From Erigeron canadensis (lineage: Eukaryota > Streptophyta > Magnoliopsida > Asterales > Asteraceae): 64,000 nt of DNA. Positions 42,359-52,496 of the stretch are shown here, piece by piece. The position numbers and the translations under genes were made by a program. Location of the stretch: assembly GCF_010389155.1 (NCBI RefSeq), contig NC_057764.1, positions 9,176,001 to 9,240,000 of the forward strand, given 5' to 3'. Each line of letters begins with the position of its first letter. The stretch's first letter is position 1. The notes under the pieces were generated by a model. It was not told the origin of the DNA, searched no databases, and worked only from the letters and a program-made list of their open reading frames with translations.

Positions 42359-45004
42359 TTAAACAGATGGCCCTTCGTCAGTTTTCCTTCTTTTTGAGAC
42401 TGATGAAATTGGCTGAGTATCCTCAGGATCAAGGCCTAATCTTTCTTCAATGTTTTCCTTGAAGTTGATAAGATTTTGCAATACGTACTCCCAGCCTCTT
42501 TCAACTTTATTCTTCCTCTGTCTCCCCTCCAGCAACCTCAACATTTCAACATGTTCGGAATGACCATACTGATGGACATCTGGGTTCTCAGTTGTTCTTT
42601 TAGGCCCACCAAAGTATTGTACCTCAACAACAAAATGCTTGGCACCAGGCTTGATTGAAACCTTAACATCAGTAATCCTGCCTCTATTGTGCCTTCGACG
42701 CTGTATATCTGACAAGTATGTGCGAGCTTCAGATTCATTTGTCAGTTTGATTTTGCTCGTGCTCAGCTTTTGTGTAGCAGCTCGAATATCATTAGTTGTG
42801 GGTTCAGATGGTTCTACCCAAGTCCTCAGATTTGCATCTCTTGGCAAGGCTTTTTGTTTTCTCCCTTTGGACTTGGGTGGATTCAATACTTTGGTGACCG
42901 CCTTCTTTACCTGCTCAGTCCTCTTGAGAATCCCTTCAGACCTAATCTCTCTGGCCTTTTCCACCGACACATTCAAACACTTAGCATCCAGTTCAGCCTC
43001 ATCATCCTGGTAGTGTTTGTCCAGTTCAACTTCAAGCATCTCCTTCAGTGCATTGACTATTCTTGGATCTTCTTTGATCTTCTTGTATTCAACAAGTGTC
43101 AAGCCAAGGAGTTGAGCATCAGTGATATCAACAAGAGGGGTTGGAAGATTTCTTCTTGATTCGAATTGGTTCACCTTCATTTGTTTCTTCCTTTCCTTGA
43201 CCAGGTATCCCACTCTTGCTAACTTCTGACTCTCGCTTTCAGTAACTGGAGGCAACAAATCGACATTGCCAGTTTCCAACATTGGTGCATCGGTGGCCGG
43301 TTCCATAGATTCATCAGCAATGGCCTTTCCCTTATCAACACTTCCTACCACCACATCATCAAACACCTCAAACCCTTGCTCACCAGCCTCAGTACTGGTA
43401 GCCACCACAATCTCCTTCCCTTTACTTGAAGTCTTCACAAGAGTGTGAGGGGCATGTACCGACCTTTCCCCCTTGGCAGCATCTAGTCCCTGCCTGATGG
43501 CTTCAAAATCGGCATGACTAGAGGGCAGGCGATCTAGAGGCTGCCATGATTGCATTGTCTTGCACTCTTTGAAGACTCCACAAAGCATGCGAACTGTCCT
43601 CCAAAGATGATTGATCTCTTGAGACTGAGTCATTACATTTCCACTTGTCTGCTCTTGACTCTTTAAAATCTGTTTGAGTATTGAGAGATCATCTGAAGAG
43701 AGCCCAGTTGCAGGGACTTCCTTAACACTTTCAGTCACACCCTCCCTTCCTTTGCCAACTTCAGTGGTCAGATCCGATATGGCAGTTGAGTGTTTAGAGA
43801 CCTTGCTGGCCAGTGTATCCAAACTGCACCTCAACCGATCAATCTCAGATGTAATAGGAGTGAGATCGACCTGGGGCGCTGCAATCTTGGTGATCTCAGA
43901 CATCACCTTTTCAATCAAATTGTTTTCACTGGCAGCCAAGGTTTCTTCAATCTTGAAACCCACTGAAGAGGCCAACTGGTGCCCAAGCGCAGTCACATCT
44001 AGGCCAGGTTTGTTACATAAATCTAGCACCTGCCTTTCAAGATTCTTAATATCAACCTCTAAAGATCTGACAGTACTGCTCAGCAGGTTGGATATTGAAG
44101 ATGTGACTCCAGATTGAGTCAGTGCGAACGCCTCCCTTAAAGATGTTGCCAGTTGATTGGAGGATTCCACTAACTCGTTCAGCTTGCCAAACACCAAGTC
44201 CTCATTGGCAGAGAACTTGTTGATCCCCAGGTCAACCACTTTAATATTTTGCAAGTGATCCTTGTGGTATCTGGAGAGGGACTTGGTGTTCCTATCAAGT
44301 GTCTTTTGAATCTCTTCCACCCTCACGAGAAGGTTCGAGAGATCGGCTTGGAAAGACACGAATTGGCTGTCCAATGACGGAGGAGAAGGTGTCACTGGAC
44401 CAGCCGAAAAAGCTACCGGTGCAACTGGACGAGGTATGACAATATTTGGTTCTCCAGTTGCGGTAGCATCAGTTGATAGAAGAGGAGGGGTTGTAGAAAT
44501 GAGGGGAAGAGATTCAATGTGTCGTTCATGCTGAGAATGCTCAGGTGTGAACGACGGCGACGGTGGGGTTAGGATGTGTCTATCTCTAGGTACACCCATA
44601 GAAGAAGGTGGTTGGCGAGAGGTGAATATTGGAGGTATATCTAAGCTTTGTACATTAGTTGGGGAAACTGAAACATGTGGTTCTTGGGGTTGACCAAGGA
44701 GAGAAGGGAGCTGATCAAGTACAGTTGCATCAGCCATCTCCTGGTCAGATTCTGTCTCAGATGAGTCCGAAGACTCAAGCTGAAACACACCCTCATTTAT
44801 GCCAAGATCCATAAATGTTGGGGGTGGCTGAACAAGCTGTTCAGACTCCTGATGACCAGTTTGAGTTGCCTCAATGGTATCATCAGTTTGAGGATCCGTT
44901 GCCGAAGCATCTTCTCCCTGGACAGAGGTGACTGGTGCCTCAACCACAACTGCTCTATCCTCAGTTGCAATATCACCGGCAACGGCTTCAGAGACCACTA
45001 TCAC
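42359..45004 (-). CDS. Element D accessory ORF 2 (881 codons), coiled-coil protein
   Basis: An uninterrupted frame. The first ~220 residues are rich in Pro, Ser, Thr and acids. Residues about 220-470 are strongly helical with heptad-like Leu/Ile/Val spacing (LSNLLVRVEEIQKTLDRNTK, EIDRLRCSLDTLASKVSKHS), predicted coiled coil. The C-terminal third is basic (KQMKVNQFESRR, KSKGRKQKAL) and ends in SKRRKTDEGPSV, which could be a nuclear signal. No signal peptide or membrane segment is visible, against a true envelope role. The frame opens at a GTG, not an ATG, and overlaps the end of ORF 1 by 4 bases (GTGATAG), so it is probably the second half of one protein after a frameshift. A homologous C-terminal half is at 59521-60975. 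Confidence 0.75.
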   Translation of the reverse strand: MIVVSEAVAGDIATEDRAVVVEAPVTSVQGEDASATDPQTDDTIEATQTGHQESEQLVQPPPTFMDLGINEGVFQLESSDSSETESDQEMADATVLDQLPSLLGQPQEPHVSVSPTNVQSLDIPPIFTSRQPPSSMGVPRDRHILTPPSPSFTPEHSQHERHIESLPLISTTPPLLSTDATATGEPNIVIPRPVAPVAFSAGPVTPSPPSLDSQFVSFQADLSNLLVRVEEIQKTLDRNTKSLSRYHKDHLQNIKVVDLGINKFSANEDLVFGKLNELVESSNQLATSLREAFALTQSGVTSSISNLLSSTVRSLEVDIKNLERQVLDLCNKPGLDVTALGHQLASSVGFKIEETLAASENNLIEKVMSEITKIAAPQVDLTPITSEIDRLRCSLDTLASKVSKHSTAISDLTTEVGKGREGVTESVKEVPATGLSSDDLSILKQILKSQEQTSGNVMTQSQEINHLWRTVRMLCGVFKECKTMQSWQPLDRLPSSHADFEAIRQGLDAAKGERSVHAPHTLVKTSSKGKEIVVATSTEAGEQGFEVFDDVVVGSVDKGKAIADESMEPATDAPMLETGNVDLLPPVTESESQKLARVGYLVKERKKQMKVNQFESRRNLPTPLVDITDAQLLGLTLVEYKKIKEDPRIVNALKEMLEVELDKHYQDDEAELDAKCLNVSVEKAREIRSEGILKRTEQVKKAVTKVLNPPKSKGRKQKALPRDANLRTWVEPSEPTTNDIRAATQKLSTSKIKLTNESEARTYLSDIQRRRHNRGRITDVKVSIKPGAKHFVVEVQYFGGPKRTTENPDVHQYGHSEHVEMLRLLEGRQRKNKVERGWEYVLQNLINFKENIEERLGLDPEDTQPISSVSKRRKTDEGPSV

Positions 45005-45984
45005 AGATTGTGATTGGTCAGGTGCAGCAAGTCCAGATCTTGAGGCCCGCCCAGTTGCCTTTCTGATTCACCAGATTGTGGTGCATCAGTTTTAGAGAAT
45101 GCAAAAATCATTCTCGGGGACATCTGGACTTCATCAGAAGTGGACACCAGGTTGTCCAGATTCCTCAACAGTTCTGGCACAGATAACAAGGATTGCGTGT
45201 TGTGGTACTCTTCCCTGCCCAGAATCTGAATGAAACAAAGGGACAGGAATCTTGAAAAGGGAACACAAGGACCCCTGTTGCCCTTCAACTTGAACACCAG
45301 GCTTCTGAACAAAATACCTGCAAAGTCCACCCTCAGTCCATTCCAAAGGCAGTAAGCCATCTCTGCCTGAAAGGAGTTTATCTGGTCCAATCCACCAGAA
45401 CTCCCTCCCAAACTCTCCACCAAGTGAACCATAAAGAACTTCCAGGATGGTGAAAGCCGTTTCATTGTAATAGACCCCTTGGTCTTCAACACATCCCCCT
45501 CCACCATCTCCTTATTTCCCATATCAAGGAAGACCTGGCGGAAATTAATATTGGAGGAAATCACCACTGGATTTTCATTTTGTCTCCAGTAATTGAGGTT
45601 AAGGGCTTCCCTCAATGTTTCAGTGGTGATGGTACACGGGACTGACCCATCCTTTAGAGAAAAGGAGATGGATGAGCAGTCCTCAGAAAGAGAGGCAGTG
45701 TACCAGAATTCACACAAGTAGTCATGAAATAGCTTGTGTGGATTTAAAGAGAAGGCATCGCTGAGGGGAGAAATCCGAAGAAAGGATTGGATTCTCCCTA
45801 TAAGAGAGTCAGCGGCCTGGAGCCCTTGAAGAGATGCCATTGGATTATTTGGATTTAATTTAATAAGTTTAGAACTTATGGGAGCACCAGTGGCACGAAT
45901 AACATTTTGTGATGGAATGTACTCAGCAGTGAGTAGATTCACATCACGAGAACGAGATGAAGAAGAAGAAGATTTAGGAGCCAT
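45001..45984 (-). CDS. Element D accessory ORF 1 (327 codons)
   Basis: The ATG at 45984 begins a Ser-rich N-terminus (MAPKSSSSSSRSRD). The globular part has KLFHDYLCEFWYTASL, FMVHLVESLGGSSGG, MAYCLWNGLRVDFAGILF and FSRFLSLCFIQ. I recall these blocks from uncharacterised proteins carried by copia elements in Asteraceae genomes, some labelled env-like or longin-like; the function is unknown. No membrane segment or signal peptide is visible. The stop at 45001-45003 lies within the start of ORF 2. The promoter or splice route to its mRNA is not visible. The frame is intact although the upstream pol is dead. Confidence 0.75.
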   Translation of the reverse strand: MAPKSSSSSSRSRDVNLLTAEYIPSQNVIRATGAPISSKLIKLNPNNPMASLQGLQAADSLIGRIQSFLRISPLSDAFSLNPHKLFHDYLCEFWYTASLSEDCSSISFSLKDGSVPCTITTETLREALNLNYWRQNENPVVISSNINFRQVFLDMGNKEMVEGDVLKTKGSITMKRLSPSWKFFMVHLVESLGGSSGGLDQINSFQAEMAYCLWNGLRVDFAGILFRSLVFKLKGNRGPCVPFSRFLSLCFIQILGREEYHNTQSLLSVPELLRNLDNLVSTSDEVQMSPRMIFAFSKTDAPQSGESERQLGGPQDLDLLHLTNHNL

Positions 45985-46680
45985 TTGTGAATTTAGATTT
46001 AGGATTTTGGACTTAAAGAAGAAAGAGAGAAAAGGATCTCGAATTGTGAATGATTGAAAGAGTAAATGAAGGAATTTTGAGAGAAGTAAATGAGACGGAT
46101 ATATTGGTGGGAGTATATATAGGCAGTAAAATATTGCAAAAATATATACGAAAAGATATTTTTAGTCTCCAAAAATTTGAAATAATTTGTAAAAAGTTAT
46201 TTTCCAAAATTTTGAGAATTCAAAAATATTTAATACTTCCCATCAAGCATTTAATGCTACGACGGCTGGTATTCCCACTCACCCACTAACTTCACCAATA
46301 CCCATAAAAAGTGCAGTACATTTCAGGAAAAGTCTTGACACGTAAGACATGTCAGGTGACGTTCGTGAGTGCGAGGTTAGCACTCGAGTAACATCACGTA
46401 TCACAAGTATCCACCAAGTAAAACACAACGTTATGAAATCTGGCTGACCACCATTTTGAGACAAGACCAAACTAGCAACCAAAAGAAAATTTAGATGCCA
46501 GTTTCAACTGATGACCTTCAGTTGCATTTTTCAATAATTTATTTGAAAATATTTTGAGTCTTTTCCCCCTAAAAATGTGATCCATTTGATCAGTGACTAG
46601 TCTTTGAGTACATCAAGGCGTTCAATCTCCAACCAATCAAGGATCACCTGGACCATCCTCAACTGAAGGGCCTCTTCAGT
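45985..46680 (-). other. Spacer between pol and accessory ORFs of element D
   Basis: About 700 bases without coding content. A minus-strand AGGGGGAAAAG (46561-46570) resembles the 3' polypurine tract. TATATATAGG words near 46110-46125 (plus strand) give a TATATA on the minus strand about 130 bases before the ATG, a possible internal promoter. Confidence 0.45.
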
Positions 46681-48190
46681 TCAATGAGGATTTAACATAC
46701 CCAGTTCACTGATGAGATGTTTAAAAGTCTTTTCATCAAGAGGTTTTGTAAAAACATCAGCTAACTGTTTATCAGTGGGGATGAAATGTATTTCAATATC
46801 TCCTTTCATAACATGATCACGAATGAAGTGATACCTGATATCAATATGCTTTGTCTTTGAGTGCATCACTGGGTGTGAGATATAGCAATAGCACTGGTGT
46901 TGTCACAAAAGATTGGGGTTCTTGTGAATTTCATGCCATAATCAAGTAACTGGTTTTTGATCCAGAGAATCTGGGCACAGCAACTGGCCGCAGAAATGTA
47001 TTCTGCCTCAGCAGTAGACATTGAGACTGAAGTCTGCTTCTTACTGGTCCAACTCACCAGTTTTCCCCTTAGGAAATGACATCCACCAGTTGTGGATTTT
47101 CTATCAATCTTACAACCTGCATGATCTGAATCTGAATAACCCATTAGATCTAACCCTGAGCCTTTGGGATACCAAAGACCAAGGCTAGGGCACCCTTTCA
47201 GGTACCTGAAAATGCGTTTAACAGCATGCAAGTGTGATTCTTTTGGATTTGCCTGAAATCTGGCACATAAACATGTTGCAAACATTATTCTGGTCGTCTG
47301 GCAGTTAGATACATCAGTGAACCAACCATTCCACGATATTCTTTTGGTCCACTGGTTTTCCATTTGGGTCAGAGTCCAAATTTAATGGAGCTGAAATAGG
47401 TGTGGTTTTTGATGGGATTGAACCAACATATTTTTCTTGGTTAATAAAAATACCATCCATGGTTTGTTTAATTTGTAAACCTAAGAAAAATGTTAATTCA
47501 CCCATTAAACTCATCTCATATTCTTGAGACATAATTTTTGAAAACCTTTTACACATTCCATCATCATTTGACCCAAATATAATATCATCAACATAAATTT
47601 GTACCAGCAAGATATCACCTTTTTCTTTCAAGATGAACAACGTATTATCTATTGCACCTCTTTAAAACCATTTTTGAGAAGATGTTTAGTTAGAGTATCA
47701 TACCAGCTCTCTTGGCTTGTCGAAGACCATATAAAGCTTTGTTCAGTCTATATACCCAATGTGGATGCTTTTCATTTATGAAGCCTGGAGTCTGCGTAAC
47801 ATACACTTCTTCTTCCAATGTGCCATTCAGAAACGCACTTTTTACATCCATCTGGAAAACCTTGAATTGCAAGTGAGCAGCATAAGCCAGAAAATTCTGA
47901 TGGCTTCAAGTCTTGCAACTGGAGCAAAGTTTCATCGAAATCACACCTTCTGCTTGACAATAACCTTGGCAACTATCTAGCTTTGTTCCTATAACGTTGC
48001 CATCTTCATCCATCTTGTTCCGGTAGACCCACCTCGTTCCAATGGTTTCTCTCTTTACCCTGGAGGACAAGGAACAAGCTCCCCAATGTTGTTCCTTTCG
48101 AACTGGTTGAGTTCTTCTTGCATAGCTTCAACCCAGCTTGGATCTGCCATAGCCTCGTCAATCTTCTTCGGTTCAATCATGATAAGAAGG
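46681..48190 (-). pseudogene. pol: Element D reverse transcriptase and RNase H
   Basis: RT pieces ADPSWVEAMQEELNQFE, RWVYRNKMDEDGN, MDVKSAFLNGTLEEEVYV and the palm [12 protein letters not shown] (about 47565-47600), then RNase H with GYSDSDHAGCKIDRKST and STAEAEYISAASCC, ending in KHIDIRYHFIRDHV and DVFTKPLDEKTF. At least four frame changes and one stop interrupt it. Catalytic residues are still present. Confidence 0.9.
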
Positions 48191-49839
48191 TGACGTTCAA
48201 GCATTGATCACTTGTGGCTCTTCTAGTCTGACCCCACTATCTGGATTGCCAATAATCTGCTCAATGGGATGAGCAGCAGTCCTTTAGTGTATTGACTAGT
48301 TGGTATAATACAACATCAGTGCAAGACACCTGATGATCTCCAACAGATGCAGCAACTGGAGGAGGATCATCCAAACTACTTCAACTTCATCATCAGTGTC
48401 AACTGAAGAGTTGACATGATTATTTTCAAACAAAGGTATATCTTGAAGACTGGAGAAGCTTGAACTGGTTCTGATGTTGTTGTGGCACGCACATCAGATC
48501 CAATTACCAGTTTTTCAGGTAGGTTAAACTGATAGAAGGATAAATGAGGTGTCACACAAGTTCTTCTTTTCCATTACTGGTCCAAGACTTGATGTCTGGA
48601 ACCTTTTCTGGTGTACTATCTGATTGATGAACCTGATCAGATACACCAAAATCAACTGGACAACTGAAGATAAATCAAGGGTTGGTCTTTTTTTGATTGC
48701 TTCATTTGATTCATCGACGTGACATGAATTGTCTCATGTACCTTTTGGAGTCTATAATTATAAACTCTATAGGCTTTTCTAATATTTGAATACCCCCAAG
48801 ACACCTTCGTCAGCTTTTGCATCAAATTTTCCCTAACTGACTGGAATCGTTAAAATGTAACTGACAACCAAATACATGGAAATATCCAATATTTGGTTTA
48901 CGATTCCTGAGGACTTCATAGGCAGTCGTCCTGTTCTCTTGACATAAACTGACCGGTTTTGGTGTGACATGCAGTTGCCACAGCTTCAGCCCAAAAACAG
49001 GTGGGAAGACCAGATTCAGATAACATACTTCTGGCAGCTTCAATCAATGTGCGATTCTTCCTTTCAACCACACCATTTTGTTCTGGAGAACGCTGACGAA
49101 AAGTTTTTGAGAATGCCAGTGTCAGTGCAAAATGTCTCCAATTCTTTATTCAGATTTCTGTACCGTTATCACTTCGCAACTGACACACTTTCTTGGTATA
49201 CTTGAGCTCAATCGCTTGATGAGAGAGATAATTTCACCAGATGCATCACTCTTTGATCTGATAATACCACCCCAACAAAATCTGGTGTATTCATCGACCA
49301 CAACTAAAGTGTATCTCTTACCAGCTTTAGTTTGAACATTCACTGGACCAAAAAGATCCATATGAAGCATGTGAAGAGGTTCAGTGATGCGAAATTCTGC
49401 CTGGTCTTAAAACTGGCTCTTTCCTTTTTGCCCGTTTCACACCCTGGACATGGCTTCCCTTTTTAAAGGAAACAGGTATCCCATCAACTAGTTGCTTTCT
49501 TGACAACTGTTAATATTTTTGAAGTTAAGATGGATAATCGTTTATGCCACCCCGTTGGTGTCCTCATCAGCCTTGACATAGAAACAATGCCTTTTGGAGC
49601 AGGCTCCATGTTCATCATGTACATTCCCTTTTCTTGGTGCAATCATGACTACCTTCCAATCCTTGTTAAAAACAGTGCCTTGAGCAATATCGAACAGTAC
49701 CCTATATCCATCATCACAAAGTTGACTGACACTTATCAGGTAATATTCACCATTGACAATGCAACCTTAGTGACTGAATCTGCCCATTGTCAACACACCA
49801 TATCCCTCAGTTTTCCCACTTCCATCATTACCAAAGTCA
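48191..49839 (-). pseudogene. pol: Element D integrase region
   Basis: Integrase pieces: HMDLFGPVNVQTKAGKRYTL with the first catalytic Asp (about 49330-49370), a VVDEYTRFCW block, VERKNRTLIEAARSM-like remnants near 49050-49080, and KPNIGYFHVFGCQLHFND (about 48860-48900). Frames change repeatedly, and 48191-48820 is barely readable polar linker. Confidence 0.8.
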
Positions 49840-50446
49840 CCGCTGGTCCATCGCAGACAGTGAATTCTCCAGCAGGGGCTTACATCCGGTCATAGTCCGG
49901 CCAGCTGCGCTGTCCAGATACCAATATTTCTTCTTACGATCGCCCTGCACACCCAAGTAATGATTAGTTATTTTGTGAACCCATCTTTTCTTGATGGGTC
50001 CACTGGACTTCTTCTGAGAGTCCCAGTACTTACTGGTGTTGAACTGATGAGGAAACTGGAGTTCTCTCCAGTTTCCGGAGTGAGACATTGGTTTTAGTGG
50101 AACATTGACCTCCTTTTTCTTTTTCAAAGTTTGCTCCTTTTGAGCAGATGTTCTTTTTGTTTTACAACTGAAGGGATGCACCTCCTTCCAAATTCTTAAT
50201 TTGGCATACATTTGTACCTGCCTTGACAAATTTTGGATTTGATTTTCCATTTTTAACCAAAATGTTTTTTCTTCAGGCTGCTGGCCTTGACTTTGGCTCA
50301 GCAGGGGTTTTTAGTCTTTAGAGTTGAGGACTCACTTGACTTATGAGGTAAAGGATTGTCACCATATTCCTTTTTAACTGGAGCTTTAGCCTTCTTGGCT
50401 CCAGTTTGACCTCAACAGGGTTGGTCCTATGGATTCAGATTTGATT
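49840..50446 (-). pseudogene. pol: Element D gag C-terminus and protease
   Basis: Protease active site YWYLDSAAGRTMTG (about 49880-49925), with D-S-A in place of the usual D-S-G. Upstream is a Lys-rich linker (KRTSAQKEQTLKKKKEVN) broken by stops. It runs into the gap. Confidence 0.7.
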
Positions 50447-50546
50447 NNNNNNNNNNNNNNNNNNNNNNNNNNNNNNNNNNNNNNNNNNNNNNNNNNNNNN
50501 NNNNNNNNNNNNNNNNNNNNNNNNNNNNNNNNNNNNNNNNNNNNNN
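50447..50546. other. Assembly gap (100 N)
   Basis: Exactly 100 undetermined bases, the usual placeholder for a gap of unknown size. It hides the junction between element D and the LTR at 50677-50943. Confidence 0.99.
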
Positions 50547-50676
50547 GTTGAAGAATAGAAATGGCGGCAAAAAGTTTTGCTTTGAACACGAAGAAGAATT
50601 TGAACAAAAATTCAACGAATCTGTATTGAATTTGTTCTGGATCGGTAACAGATTGTTGTTCCGCTCTGATACCACA
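50547..50676 (-). other. Primer site and leader stub of the LTR inside element E
   Basis: On the minus strand the LTR is followed by TG and TGGTATCAGAGC (50663-50674), then leader sequence up to the gap. An LTR followed by a primer site is a 5' LTR, so a further minus-strand copia element starts here and its body is in or beyond the gap. Confidence 0.75.
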
Positions 50677-50943
50677 TGTAATATTTCATAAATCGTTCGT
50701 GTTCGGGTGCGGAAGTAAGGTGTATAACAATGGTGGAAGTATGTGTAATGAGAGAGACGATCTGTGTGTGTGGAAAGATTGGGAATTGTTATTTTTAAAT
50801 GTGATAAAAGGTTACAAAAGATAAAGGCTTGAGGGGTATTTATACACTAAGTAAAATACATAAGCTCCCCCTCAACCTTATATTACACATACAAAATAAC
50901 AATGTAAACAAATACAACTAAGCACTATTTTGAATTTCTAACA
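50677..50943 (-). repeat. Minus-strand 5' LTR inserted in element E
   Basis: Minus strand TGTTAGAAATTC...AATATTACA, 267 bp, with a TATA box (plus 50837-50844) followed by CCCCTCA. It is a relative of the element C LTR. It interrupts the pol sequence of element E right after the integrase C-terminus. Confidence 0.75.
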
Positions 50944-52420
50944 GTCTTGAATTGGTTCATTGTTTGGAATTGGTTCAACGATGACTTGAGGTTCTTCAAT
51001 ATGAATCGGTTTTGAATTGTAGAATTCTTCAAAAAGAATATCTAATTCAACACTTGTTGGAGTTGGAAACTTCTTGAATTTAGCTAAGGTAGAACTCTGT
51101 GTAGAAGTACTTGAAGCACTTATTGGTAGCAAACTTTCTTGCTCAAATATCATGCCTGACATCTCATCAAACTAAACATTCATTGTTTCTTGAATTGTGT
51201 TTGTCCGGCGATTGTTGATTCGGTAGGCAATTGATGATTTGGAATAACCAACAAAATATCCTTCATCACCATTCTTCTCGAACTTTCCAAGATTCTCCCG
51301 ATCATTCAAAGTGTAACAAACACACCCAAATATATGAAAGTAATTGATGTTGGGTTTGCGTTTGTTAACAACCTCATAAGGAGTCTTTTCGAAACGCTGA
51401 TTGATGATGGACCGATTCTGAGTGTGACAAGCAGTGTCAACATCTTCAGCCCACATATTAGATGGCAATTCGGAATAAGCAAACATTGTCCTTGCTGCTT
51501 TCACAAGCGTTCGATTTCTCCTTTCCACAACACCGTTTTCTTGTGGGGTGCGAACTAGCTGAAAATTGATGAGTAATGCCTTTGGAATTGCAAAATTCAT
51601 CAAAAACAGCATTCTTGAACTCAGTACCGTTATCCGAACGGATGTAACGAATTGGAAGTTGAAGATTTACTTGAGTAGTGGTGATGAAATCGATCAAAAC
51701 TTGAGTTGTTTCATCTTTGGATGTGAGGAATTTGACCCAGGTATATCTTGAAGCAAATGAAGAGGTGCTAAAGAGTTTGGAGAGTTCATCGGTTTATGAG
51801 AAGCTCTCTTAATCTTACCAATAGCACAAGAAGGACAAACATGCTCACTTTCATACATGTATTCAGGCAAGCCTTCAACAAGATTCTTGTTGACTAAAGT
51901 ATTGATGGTTTAGAAATTCAGATGAGACAGCCTTCTATGCCATAACCAAAAATTCTTTGATGTAGCCTTTGAAATGAGACAAATATTATCGGTTGGTTGG
52001 TTATCATCGAGATTGACGGTAGAATGATTATCATCACAATCATCGCAAAGAATGTCAACTCCATCTAGAGTTTGGACTTTACAAAGAGATTGTCGAAAAT
52101 GAACTTGAAGATTGTTGTCACAGAATTGTCCAACACTGAACAAGTTATGACTTAATCCTTCAACATAGTGAATTTTCTTGATGACAATTCCATTTCGTTC
52201 AATGTCCCCATAACCTAAGATAGGAGCGAAATTGTTGTTTCCAAAGCGAACAGTTCCCATGAATCGTTCAACAAAATTCTTCAGCAAAGCTTTATTTCCA
52301 GTCATGTGCTTCGAACACCCGGAATCGAGTATCCAAACACAGATGGTTATTTCCTACAATCATAGAAATTTAACCTACTTTAGGTTCCCACTTGAAGACG
52401 GGTCCTTTGTGGTTAGTTAA
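50944..52420 (-). pseudogene. pol: Element E protease and integrase
   Basis: Protease DSGCSKHMTG (about 52283-52330), the NNFAPILGYGDIERNG block, WLWHRRLSHLNF, then the integrase core pieces SDNGTEFKNAVF and VERRNRTLVKAARTMF, and the C-terminal KRKPNINYFHIFGC and EGYFVGYSKSSIAYR. Breaks near 51550 and 51700-51790 disrupt the core. Confidence 0.88.
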
Positions 52421-52496
52421 AACAGGTAGGGTATATAGCTTAGGAAATGCATTCAAACATGCTTTTGAATCATCATAAGCATTAACAAGCATATCA

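Larger units (their letters stand above)
41322..50446 (-). mobile_element. Element D: copia retrotransposon with 3' accessory ORFs
   Basis: Minus strand: remnants of protease, integrase, RT and RNase H, then about 700 bases, then two long open frames, polypurine tract and 3' LTR. Extra ORFs between pol and the 3' LTR are known in SIRE-type plant copia elements, where they are called env-like. The 5' part runs into the assembly gap, so the 5' LTR is not seen. Pol is broken in many places, while the accessory region is almost clean. Confidence 0.85.

Noticed and set aside
42639..44117. Plus-strand ORFs of 124-147 codons
   Set aside because: Antisense shadows of the long minus-strand accessory ORF of element D.
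45001..45984. Accessory ORF 1 as a true viral envelope gene
   Set aside because: No signal peptide, no membrane anchor, no Cys-rich ectodomain; position alone does not make it an envelope.
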